NCBI GenBank assembly: GCA_029168955.1
Contig: JAPDOI010001053.1
Location: forward strand, 165,782-229,781
Length of the DNA stretch: 64,000 nt
Reading direction: 5' to 3'
Origin: Aplectana chamaeleonis
Taxonomy: Eukaryota; Nematoda; Chromadorea; Rhabditida; Cosmocercidae
A program made the translations under genes and the position numbers. A model generated the notes under the pieces. It saw nothing but the letters and a program-made list of their open reading frames with translations, did no database searches and had not been told where the DNA came from. The first letter of the stretch is position 1; each line of letters begins with the position of its first letter. Shown here piece by piece: positions 1 through 9,189 of this stretch.

Positions 1-1430
1 ATATATGTAGGCCATGCCCGATTTTTCTTTCTTGAACGATTCCAGCTATCCCTGAAATTTAAACTTTAGCAAACGGTCGTTATATAACAAACTTAGCTTT
101 TCAAGATCGAAAACTGTTGAAAAAAAACGTAAGAAATAGGAAAAATTGAATACATTTCAAAAACTCCCATGCGCAGCTGATGAGGTAGGGCGCGGAAGAT
201 CGTATGAAACCGATGCGTCGCGTGTCTGCATCGCGAGTCCGCAACGTCACACACTACATTTAACCCCGAACCCGGGGATATGTATTACCCAGCTAACCTT
301 GACTAGACCAAAGGCTTCACTAGTGGGCGGCACTCCTTCCACTCCTGTCATGGACTTAAGCTGGGACGTGAACACATGAATAGCTGCTCCCGAAGTTAGG
401 CCTGAACAGTTCACATACGCATGTACGTTTTATTCCAGCCCTGTTCAAGCGATACTTCTGCTTTTGACTGAGAGAACCAAAAAGTAACATCTGACGCACC
501 TTGTACCAAGTGATCAGATAGCCAGACAGCTAGGAGACCGGCGTTAAGCAGACCAAAGAAAATCTTAAACACTCATCAAGTCCACAGTTCTGTTTGAAGC
601 AAGAAACGAAGATGTTATTATTTTATCCACCTGCCAAAGGCCAACGATGAGTGTTACCGAAGTGGCAACAGCCACTGCTTTCTCAGGAGGGACCACCGCT
701 GTGGCAGTCTTGCAGCAAATCGTCGAAACTGTTGTATGGTTTGAATGGTCTGAAGCTTGCAATTAACCAAATGCAACTTCAGGCAATTAGTGATTTTCTT
801 GACTTACAGCCTGGCAACGGTTTCGAGGAGAACTGTTCAACAACTCCGCCAATCATGAGAGCTGCTATTGCAAAGCTTCCTGAAGACTTGACTTTGGTGC
901 TGTGATAAAAAACAAATCTGCAAGTTGCAGGAAATACTCTGTGCTGAATCAGACCGGGAGATGTGTGACGTGAAGTTCCGAAGATCGTATATACGATTGG
1001 ACCGAAAATGGCCGTGATAAGTCCATATATTGGCGGAACACCCACTAGATATCCATATGCCAGCCCTGAGATTACTCAACGCTCAGGGTCAAGATGGAAC
1101 CACCACAAAAATATTATTCTTACCCTGCGGCAAGGACATTATGGAGATCATCACCCCTCCAATGATGTCTGCCCTCAAATCTTGCTTCCAGTTATATGAC
1201 GGCAGCCACTTTGTGACGGGTACTCGTCCCATCCAAAACTGCGCCCAGTCCATGAGCTTCCATTTTAATACCTACAACTAGTTCTGTACTGCTTGGACGC
1301 CGTGGTCCGAACACAATTACGCTTGCTCTGCGCGTCGCAACAGCAGTTGTCTGCAACTGCAGACGGAAATCCCGATATGGAAAAAAACTGCTTTCAACCG
1401 CTCTCGATCACGCTACGGACCAACCACGAG
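1..1430. other. Unrecognised ORF-bearing stretch
   Basis: No gene could be assigned. Several plus-strand reading frames look coding-like but change frame every 100-250 bases. One frame at about 580-740 contains SVTEVATATAFSGGTTAVAV; others lie at about 779-905 and 1008-1281. Each ends at a stop and no clean splice junctions join them. This pattern suits a decayed gene or retroelement fragment, but no family motif was recognised. Confidence 0.3.
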
Positions 1431-1435
1431 GCACC

Positions 1436-2166
1436 ATCTCAGGCAAACCATCGCTCCGAGCGATACCGGAGAGCTACTCGAGCGGCGCTGCCTCTCCGCT
1501 CCGAGCGAAAATTAGCCATCTACTCGGGCCACAGCAGCCGCTCTCCGGGCCACAGCAGTATCGCTCGGAGCGATCTTCGGTCCCAACTGGCACTGCGGTC
1601 TCTGTTCGGGCGATTTTCAAAAATTTCCTAATTTCTATTTTTTCTTTATTTCCGCCTCTTCTAGAGAGGATTAAGCCTGTTAAGAGGATAAGGTACCTCT
1701 TAAAGCCTGCGGGTCAGGAGGTTAATCCTGCCACAGGCCGCAACAAGGGTACCATCCCAGCATGGTCCGCAATGAGAAAGCCTTCCCCACCGCGGGCCAT
1801 GAGGGATCCCCTCGGCCTCCGAAAATTGTCATCCTGAGAGTGATCCGAGGTCACCTCTCAAGAGTGGCCTCGAAAGGCCAGTTACCCGTCTACACGAGGC
1901 AAGCCGCCTTTTATACCCGCAGGATTGGTTGTTCTTTGAGTGATAACGTGGCTCGCACGTTATCACGCAAAGAACAACCAATCCCGCGTCTCTCTATCTC
2001 TGGCGATGGCACCGCTGTGGCTCCGAGAGCGACCGGAGAGCGACCGAGGAGCGAACTGGCACCGGACAGGGACCGCGGTGCCAGTTGGCCCCTCGGCCGC
2101 TGTCCGGGCGATGACGTCATAATTGGGAGGAGCCGGTCCCGCTCGGAGCGATGGTTTGCCTGAGAT
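1436..2166. mobile_element. Foldback element, 731 bp
   Basis: The ends are inverted copies: ATCTCAGGCAAACCATCGCT at the left reappears as its reverse complement at the right, with about 27 of 28 bases matching. Inner arms rich in CGCTCCGAGCGA and CCAACTGGCACCG also pair imperfectly. The middle (about 1660-1910) has different composition and includes a second hairpin. No transposase ORF is evident, so it reads as a non-autonomous foldback or MITE-like element. The target duplication is not clear. Confidence 0.7.
1918..1988. repeat. Near-perfect 33-bp hairpin inside the foldback element
   Basis: The arms 1918-1950 and 1956-1988 are reverse complements with two mismatches and a 5-base loop. The core is GGATTGGTTGTTCTTTG followed by TGATAACGTG. 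The short loop suggests a cruciform-forming end or the remnant of a smaller nested palindrome. Confidence 0.8.
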
Positions 2167-3469
2167 AGTGAGATTAGAAGTGGTGGAAGGCGCTGCGCGT
2201 AATTCACATACTGCAGTAAGGTCTTAGTTATACACCAGCGGAATGAAAACGTCCCGCGATGACATTTCCGCCACTTGCCGCTAGAATCAGGGACTCGTCT
2301 GCAATATTGCGTCTTTTTGCAGACTATAAATTTCCGGCCGTCTCAATTGTGTTTTTTTCGATATTTCACGCCTCTACCACTTGTTTATTGCAGAAAATCA
2401 CTAGAAATGTATCGCTCTTGTCGTAGCAGTGCTCATTATGTCGTTTTGGTGATATTTCAACAAATTTAGATGTGAAAAATAATCAGCTGATGGAAATTGG
2501 CGAATGTCCAACAGGGTAGGTCCCGCCAGGATACGGTATACAGTACCGCGGCGTGTATAACTTCTCGGTGCGGTCTTCCGGCGCGTTTTTCTGGGACAAC
2601 TCTTTCTTTTGGCATGCCTCACCACAATTGGGACGCACATAAGTGGTAGTTGTCTTGCTAATTCCGCAGCGTCTTGTCGGTGTATAACTACGGCCTAAAC
2701 GCAAAGCGCTCACTCAGCCGCGTGGGCCCACCAGGGATGGGCGCGATTCCGCGCTTAGAAAAAGTTCCGCGAGACGCGAAACAGGGGGTCATTTGCCTTA
2801 AAAACATCTTAGAAAGAAATTCATAAGTTTCAAGCTCCGAATATTGCATTTCCGCTCATTAATGGGCGTTTCCCACTCATTTTTCGAAACACGAGGAAAC
2901 ATTCATGCCGAAGCACGGTTTCTGAATTTCCTAAAAAGGAGACACGGGGAAATTCTCTGATTATTTTTTCGCTCATCCCAAGAACCCACCTATTGTGCAG
3001 AGCTTACCGCGATCGGCTCAAATGTAGTCAGTACCTGTTTAAAGTGCCAGTGCACTTTTCTCCCCAAAGTTAAGTCCACTCTTCGAAATCCATAATGTTT
3101 GTCGAACAGTTGCTAAAATTGGAAGTGATAGAATTATACAGCAGCAGCCGCGAGAAAACCCTTGTTTCCACACGATGCCGGCATGAATCTTTGAAATCTT
3201 AAATGTTATATCGGAAACATTTATTTTTAAGTCATGGTCATTGTTGCGCAGCCCTTCTAGCGCTAAACGACTCGCGCTCACGGACAAACTCGGTTGTCCC
3301 GAGGCACGCAAGAGGTGACTCGGGCTGATTTTTCGAAAATCGATTTGTCCTACCCACCTAAATGTTGGTACCATTTCATAAAAGTTTTGATTCCACACAT
3401 ATCCTTTTTTTCCTAAGATCCGCGGGACACACACACATACAAACACATCGGAAGAAAACTGCTTCAAGT
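2167..3469. other. Intergenic; one CCAGGG-type motif
   Basis: No gene is supported. At 2731-2785 the sequence CCAGGGATGGGCGCGATTCC followed by GCG-rich repeats resembles the leader of the low-complexity elements at 22.2, 23.7 and 24.8 kb. The remainder appears unique and AT-leaning. Confidence 0.4.
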
Positions 3470-3975
3470 TTAAAGGCAGTGTTCACGACGAGAATCGTTT
3501 TTCTGTTTTTCCGCCTATTTGGAAAAGGGCCCCATGCTGATTCCAATGATGTCTCTAAAGTCGTACAAGACCTTCTGGGAACGGAGATATGGTCCCTCAA
3601 AGATTGAGCTAAGGAAACATGGTGGACGAGTTGTCCGAGGCTTGTAACTTCCGTCTTTTGCAGCCGATCTATGCGAGCTGACCTGAGTGAAGAGAGAAGC
3701 TGAGAATGAAGGGAAGAACAGGGCTAATGATTGGAAATCATCGCTCGTCTCCCGATCTCGAGCATTCATTTGTTCACGTTGTTGGGCGTGTGTCGCGTTT
3801 TGGGGTTTGCCTTGCGCTCGGAGTGGCAATTTCGGGCTCTTTTGGAGCTTTTCCTGGCTCGTTTTCATGCGCTCTTTCGACGTCAATGTTACAGTGTGCC
3901 CCTCCACTACCCATTCCTAGTGGCCATTCCTAGTGGAAACTGAAACACATTTTTTATCGTGAACACTGCCTTTAA
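3470..3975. mobile_element. TTAA MITE, family A (complete copy)
   Basis: It is bounded by TTAA on both sides. The inverted ends are TTAAAGGCAGTGTTCACGA at the left and its complement TCGTGAACACTGCCTTTAA at the right. It is about 506 bp and shares its interior with copies at 24.9, 42.1 and 59.5 kb. A TTAA target duplication is typical of the piggyBac superfamily, so this is probably a non-autonomous relative; the terminal bases differ from the canonical piggyBac CCY. ORFs across it are not genes. Confidence 0.85.
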
Positions 3976-4198
3976 GGGTAAAACGAAAATTTGGAGTTGT
4001 CGGTTGACTCTCGCTACCCAACAGTAGTATTACGCTTTCTTGTAGAGAAATTTAGAATTCCCGCCGATGGAACATTATCGGCTGATCTCTGTCACCGTGT
4101 TTTTCTTCTGAAAGTACCTTTTCTTTTTTTCCTATGGCAGATCTTGTCAATAAACTCGTATATGGATATGCTCACGGTCGGCAGGCAACCTAGTAGAC

Positions 4199-4430
4199 AT
4201 CGGAAGCTTGACAAGTACTCAGGTACAACAATGTCGACAGCAGTTTGACCCTCCCATTGCTGGAGCATTCCGGCGATAGCAAGTTCTATTGGGAGAAAAA
4301 CTTGGACCTGTTATCGACCTGCGATCGACCTGTCGATATCAGGTCGATGCTGTCGACATTCGAGTTTTGTCGATAGCAGGTCGATGCTGTCGACATTCGA
4401 GTTTGCCTGTGTACTTGTCAAGCTTCCGAT
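4199..4430. repeat. Foldback with internal 37-bp direct duplication
   Basis: ATCGGAAGCTTGACAAGTAC near 4199 is repeated inverted near 4430, with matching flanking AATGTCGACAGCA segments. Between them GGTCGATGCTGTCGACATTC occurs at 4342 and 4379, a 37-bp tandem duplication. GTCGA-rich sequence dominates the element. Confidence 0.65.
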
Positions 4431-4727
4431 CGACCTGTCGATAACAGATTCACAGCGAATTTATGAGGCAACACATCATATCGCCGGTGAGCATTGATCT
4501 CCAAACGCTTGGAGAATATTCGGTTGCTTGCGCGATTGAACAGCCTGTTTTTGTTTTTTTTTCGTTTGTGGAGCACGCTTGTGCTTGCTCAAGCGCAAAT
4601 CAGACTTGGAATTGAACAGAAGTATTACTCGAATCACAGCGGAGGTTCATGAAGTATTCCAATATTTTATCAGCTCTTGGGATTTCATTATGCGTATTTT
4701 TTCAAACAGGTATATTTAAAAACCTAA

Positions 4728-5063
4728 GACCACCGTCATAGTCGGCCGAAAAACCGGCCGTGCTAGTCCCACCCGGTCGATATCTATGAGACACACGCAG
4801 GACGGGAAGAAATGAAGTGAGAAAAATCATCCTCAACTGATAAAATTCCACCTTCTCTATGTCGTCCTTGGTCGTATCAGCTGAATTTTTTTCACTCCAG
4901 ACGGTTTTTATCAGTTGGGGTCAAACTATATCATATCATAGGTCGACTTTTATCATTCGAGGATGACTTTTATCACTTCATTTCTTCCCATTTTGCGTGC
5001 TTCTCATACCTATCGACCGGGTGGGACTAGGACGGCCGCTTTCGGCCGACTATGACGGGGGCC
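4728..5063. mobile_element. TAA-flanked MITE (CGTCATAGTCGG ends)
   Basis: The element is flanked by TAA on both sides (4725-4727 and 5064-5066). The arms carry CCGTCATAGTCGGCCGAAA and AGTCCCACCCGGTCGATA, inverted over at least 65 bp, with the rest of the interior also weakly self-complementary. A 3-bp TAA/TTA duplication is the signature of PIF/Harbinger elements, so a non-autonomous member is likely. A related element lies at 17617-18164. Confidence 0.75.
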
Positions 5064-5475
5064 TAAGACGTTCTTCTTTGATTATTCAATTCCATCACGA
5101 TTGCTTATTTCACTGTTTCTCGATTTATTCGGAGCTCCATATTTCCTATCGAGTGTTCCGTTTATTAGAATTTCTATGCGTTCGGTGAGGTGGTGTCCGT
5201 TTGTTTAAATATTTGTCTAAATTCAGCTTACAGCATATATGCCGAAAGAAAAAAAAGTTGTGCAAATTTTCACTTGAAAACCAATTGAAATTGGAAATGG
5301 AATGAATGCTCAACCTAGACACGTTACACCTTAGGCGCAGGAAAAATTATCTTATCACAGTATATAACATCCTCAATCGAAAAATTGGTCTCAAGTGTAG
5401 AAATTTTTTCGAGTTAGCAATATACAGAACGAGAGGTGAGCTGTGAAAATTGTTTTTCGTCAGCCTCGAACATCG

Positions 5476-5503
5476 TTAAAGGCACTGTTTACGATAAATT
5501 TCG
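5476..5503 (+). repeat. Isolated family A left end
   Basis: TTAAAGGCACTGTTTACGAT matches the family A terminal repeat with two changes. No matching right end lies within 1 kb. The nearest end with the same GTTTACGAT variant is at 16351-16378 in the opposite orientation. A poly-C run (about 5690-5701) and unremarkable sequence follow up to the gene at 6120. Confidence 0.6.
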
Positions 5504-6119
5504 TCTTTGATTTTTCAATGAAAAACATTTGTGGTAGCCCTCAGAAGCATAAGTGTTGGAAAAACGGATTCGCAAGCCTTCCCAGAGGTTGAAAACGGTT
5601 TTGAAGATTAGCCGAGTGAGCAAGGCCGGCCTCCTTGGGTCTATTTGTTGTAATGAACACCGACACGGCTCTATCACTGCCACGCTTTGACCCCCCCCCC
5701 CATCATCAGCTATGATTATTATAATTTACAGCTCCTGAATATCAATTAGCACTGCTTCGCGGTTCGAATGGGGTAGAGTTGGTAATTATCGAATTCAGCG
5801 GTGCGTTGATCTGCAGTCGAACGTCTCGCTGCATGGACCCCCACGTAGCACGAGGGGTGGCACGCAGTCCGCGGAATCGTGGCCGCTCTTCCCCAGAACA
5901 TTTCAGTTTGCTTCAATGAGTGCCTCACGGTTCTCCCCTTTACGGCACCTCTCTACGTGGGTCTGCTCTCATGCGCCACCTGGGGTGCTCTTCTCTTCTA
6001 GCATTCTCTCCATTGTGTCCTCGCTCTTCTCTTGTTTGAACCTTGAGTTTGAACTCGAGTTGGGGGCCCATTGTTCACAATTGTAGTTCCTGAGTTAAAT
6101 TTATCCTGCCTTTTCTAGA

Positions 6120-6979
6120 ATGAGCCGTTCCCGCTCTGTTTCGGAGCAACGATCGCGGAGAAGCAGGTCGACTAGCAAGTCGTCATCCAGCGCTGCCAGC
6201 TCCCGTTCATCGTCGACAGACGAACATTCCGAGAGAAGATCGCCCGATCAAGGACTATCAAACGCCCGCCACGAGTACCAGTCGCCACTTCTGCCTCCGA
6301 TGCCACGAATTCCTAGACTGGAGGAATTCAGAATGGCTCAGGAAGCAGTTCCGTCACCACTTGCGGTGCCTCAGCGCTCTCAGAGAATCAGGGTGACTAT
6401 CAGCGATTCGATCTGTACATACAATGCGGGCATATTGGTACCGGCAAGTGAACGGTAAGCCTCAACCTCTCTTCACGGTAAATTGGCTTTATATTTTATT
6501 TTTAGCATCGCGATGCTAAAGGAACTCCCACTTGTGTCATCACCATTTGCTTAAGTCGCCTTTCTGGATGATGCCCTTCCTCGCGACAGTGAATACACCA
6601 ATCGGGTCAGAGAATCGGACCTCCGAGGACTTAACGAGACTCTCATCAACTCATTTAATATTATCGAGGTAAGCCTACCGTAAAATGCAGCTCAGATAAT
6701 TTATCAAACAGACATTATTGTTTTCAGTTGATCCGAAAGATTGGCTCGAATGGTGCTGGAGCTCCTATGCACTCGTCGGTGCTGGGCTACATGGACATAG
6801 CCTCCACACTCCTTTCGAGCTCTCTCAAGGACATCATCAATCTACGCCGAGAGCGTGCACTCAGGGCGATGGGCCTGGATCCGAATAAAGCCATGCCCTC
6901 TTTCCGCAGACTCCCGCTCGCCGGTTCTACTGCTGTTCAGCGTATTACGGACGCGCTCCATCCTGAAATCTTCGGTTAA
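6120..6979 (+). pseudogene. Three-exon SR-rich protein gene with one in-frame stop
   Basis: A consistent three-exon model fits: exon 1 6120-6454, intron 6455-6505 (GTAAGC...TTTTTAG), exon 2 6506-6668, intron 6669-6727 (GTAAGC...TTTTCAG), exon 3 6728-6979 ending in TAA. The codon phase is kept across both junctions. A single TAA at 6552-6554 in exon 2 breaks an otherwise open frame, so it is called a pseudogene; a sequencing error would rescue it. The N-terminus (about residues 1-50) is dense in SR/RS dipeptides, as in nuclear RNA-binding or nucleic-acid-binding proteins. The C-terminal part includes DIASTLLSSSLKDIINLRRE, which looks helical. The sequence TTTTCTAG lies directly before the ATG, a plausible cis or spliced-leader acceptor. 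The family was not recognised. It may be the ORF1 of a retroelement, given the ribozyme-like motif downstream. Confidence 0.5.
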
Positions 6980-7021
6980 GTGTCTCGAGTCCCCGTCCCT
7001 TCATTTACTGCCCATGTCCGC

Positions 7022-7078
7022 ATAGAGGTAGGTGAGATGTAACACCACACCATCAACTCCACCTCACCCTACCTATTT
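7022..7078 (+). repeat. Short hairpin downstream of the SR-rich gene
   Basis: ATAGAGGTAGGTGAGATG is followed after about 20 bases by CACCTCACCCTACCTATTT, its imperfect inverse. It lies about 45 bases after the stop codon and could be a 3'-end structure. The function is unknown. Confidence 0.45.
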
Positions 7079-7180
7079 AGAAAGCATTGGGCTCCTCAGT
7101 TGTGGTTGACTCAGTCCAACCTTCGCCACAACAGGTCGGTCAGCAGCCTCTGTTGATGTTGTTCTTTTCGAATGCTTGTT

Positions 7181-7245
7181 GTATTTCAGTTGACCTGAAG
7201 AAGGGCTTAGGCCCGAAACGTTGTCATAAAAACGTTTGACTGAAG
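7181..7245 (+). ncRNA. Hammerhead-ribozyme-like motif
   Basis: The conserved core is present in order. The CUGANGA box is at 7195-7201 (CTGAAGA) and the GAAA box at 7215-7218. Between them helix II is GGGC/GCCC (7203-7206 with 7211-7214) with a UUAG loop and one bulged A. Helix III is CGTT/AACG (7219-7222 with 7231-7234), followed by TT as the candidate NUH cleavage site (7235-7236). Helix I can form from TTCAGT (7185-7190) and ACTGAA (7239-7244), but it leaves an unpaired TGAC beside the core. Penelope-like retroelements are known to carry minimal hammerhead motifs of this type. No Penelope reverse transcriptase was seen nearby. Cleavage activity is untested. Confidence 0.55.
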
Positions 7246-7290
7246 AGCTTCTGCTAACCATTATCAGAAATTTGTTAAATGAAAATTGAA

Positions 7291-7441
7291 AAGCATTTTG
7301 TAGATTTGTGACAATCAGTACCGCACGGTATTTGGCGTCTAGTCCACACAACCAGCGACAGCCACGTCGCTGATGTTCGCAATCAGACTAGATGCAAAAT
7401 ACCGTGCGGTACCGATTGCCACAAAGACATAAAATGCTTTA
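7291..7441. mobile_element. Small palindromic element plus a third arm copy
   Basis: The arms (about 7291-7352 and 7387-7441) are inverted copies built on GTACCGCACGGTATTT and AAGCATTTT, about 52 bp each. A third partial arm with the same TACCGCACGGTATTT core occurs at about 7511-7545. It is non-coding and MITE-like. Confidence 0.7.
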
Positions 7442-7611
7442 CAACTTCCGTTTAAGAATTTGAGTCGGTCGGTCTGATATAGAAATGCAACTGATATCAT
7501 CATTTCATGCCCTTGTGGCAATCGGTACCGCACGGTATTTGGGGTTTACTCGCAATCAGCGACATCTTCAAATTTGTGATAATGATTACTGATTTGGTGC
7601 TGACTTGCTAA

Positions 7612-8009
7612 TTAAAGGCAAGGTCCGGTCAGATTCTGACACCACCGAAATTCCGGTTAGATAGACTGGGCTGGTCTAGCTAGACACCGTTCAAAAGTTT
7701 CACAAACTCTAAGTCCGTATTTCTGGAGAAAACTGATTGAAAGTCAGGGACTGCGGTATTCACAGCATGATATACATGGCTGGAATGACCGATAATTACG
7801 CAGCACTTTTGAAAAATGCGTGGACAACGGCTAAAATATGGACGATGGCCACACTTTTCTGACTTTTCTGGATCATCGGCTCACGGAAGTGGCTTTAATA
7901 ACTTGAAGAAGACCGGTTTTAACGCGTGTTCCTTCGGACTACCAGTACCATGAGCACAGATTCAGCGGAAAAACTCAGAATCGAAATTCTGCCCGGACCC
8001 TGCCTTTAA
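7612..8009. mobile_element. TTAA MITE, family B
   Basis: It is bounded by TTAA at 7612-7615 and 8006-8009. The left end TTAAAGGCAAGGTCCGGTCA and the right end, read inversely as TTAAAGGCAGGGTCCGGGCA, form the terminal repeats. A further AGAATT/AATTCT pairing extends inside. The first nine bases match families A and C, pointing to a shared transposase. About 398 bp, no coding capacity. Confidence 0.8.
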
Positions 8010-8103
8010 GAGTCAAGACTTTACCCAGGGCATCCTTATGCATCAAACAAAGTTTTTAAGCTATTACACCGATGTGCTGGCTAGAAAAAAGTGCTCACAT
8101 CAG

Positions 8104-8325
8104 CAGGAAATTGGTATGAAACTAGTCGGGCGGGGGGCACTTACGATTCAATTGAAGAATGACTGATACCGCCTTTAGAAATCGGAGTATTTACATGGAG
8201 TTTTATAAAAACAATTGATCAAGCGCTATCAGGCGTCTGATATCAGCACGAATTTTCATTTCCATGGATGAGCCATTTCATTTTCTCGAGTGCTCCCCCC
8301 CCCCGACTAATTTCATGCCGGGATT
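8104..8325. repeat. Foldback element, ~220 bp
   Basis: CATGAAATTAGTCGGGGGGG read inversely from about 8325 matches TATGAAACTAGTCGGGCGGG at about 8114. The arms are about 35 bp with G/C-run length differences. Target duplication is unclear. Confidence 0.6.
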
Positions 8326-8392
8326 TTATGGGAGAATCACGGTAGTTTTTTGTTCCATCGATCGGTACAAGCGTATTTGTTTCAACTAGAGA

Positions 8393-8945
8393 TCACCTGA
8401 TCAAGAACGGGTTTTTGAGCAGCAGTTTCTGTTCTCTTAAATGGCTCCTGTGCTCCTTCTTTTTGAACATAACTGCAAAAAAGCGTTAAAGAACTCGCAA
8501 TCCTGCAGCAAAAGTCTTCAAATAACTCACTTAGCTTTTGAAATTGATTGAGAGTTTGATACTTCCATGATTTCATTAAGACGTAGAACTTTGATTTTTT
8601 CAGGCGGATCTGAAAACTGCCAACTTTTTTTTCGAAGCTCCTCTGTTGCGCCCACTTTTGTCCTTCCACGACTTTGTGGAAGCATTCGTGGATCGCCACT
8701 CTGCTGGAATTCTCAGACTCACACAATTCTTTGCCATCAGGAGGACTCAAGGATTGGGTACTTTGCGATGGAGCTGTGAAGGGAAGTGGTGAGGGGCGGA
8801 TATCCTTCGCCGGTTTCACCATTGGATCTACAATGGCAGTCTTCGCACGCTTCACCTCTCCACGAGCGGGTTTCTCCTCTTCTTTCTTGGTACCCTTCAG
8901 CAAAGGCCTTGTATCTTCTCCTTTCGCCGCATCCTTCCGTTTCAT
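8393..8945 (-). CDS. Short basic protein gene model (unrecognised)
   Basis: On the minus strand an ATG at 8945 sits right after a TTTTTTAG acceptor-like tract, suggesting cis or spliced-leader trans-splicing. The frame is open for 187 codons to 8382 without splicing. A canonical intron is also visible at 8530-8473 (GTGAGT...TTTTTTGCAG, 58 bases). Splicing it gives a second exon 8472-8393 ending in TGA and a product of about 164 residues. The N-terminal 40 residues are rich in Lys/Arg/Glu (MKRKDAAKGEDTRPLLKGTK), resembling a disordered nuclear-type tail; Pro/Ser-rich sequence follows, then a helical stretch. No family was recognised. It is one of the few candidates here for a host gene, but could still be a chance ORF. 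Confidence 0.45.
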
Positions 8946-9189
8946 GATCTAAAAAATGAACCCTACTCTGGTTTCAACCCGCTTTTATACTTGTTTGCCC
9001 AATATCATTATCTTGGATAACGGTAATCATTCCTCTCAGTATTCCTCGTTTCGCGTAGTTCATTTCAAGCAGTGTCTCCTCCAACCGGTCGCGCGTTCTG
9101 ATGGTGAGTCACGAAGCATCGAATTGCGTTCCCTTCGTTCCCGTTTCTTCCAGGGCCCGTAGCGAACCCCCCTGTTATTGGGAACTCAG

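Noticed and set aside
3515..3907. 130-codon minus-strand ORF
   Set aside because: Lies wholly inside a family A MITE and is not preserved in the other copies.
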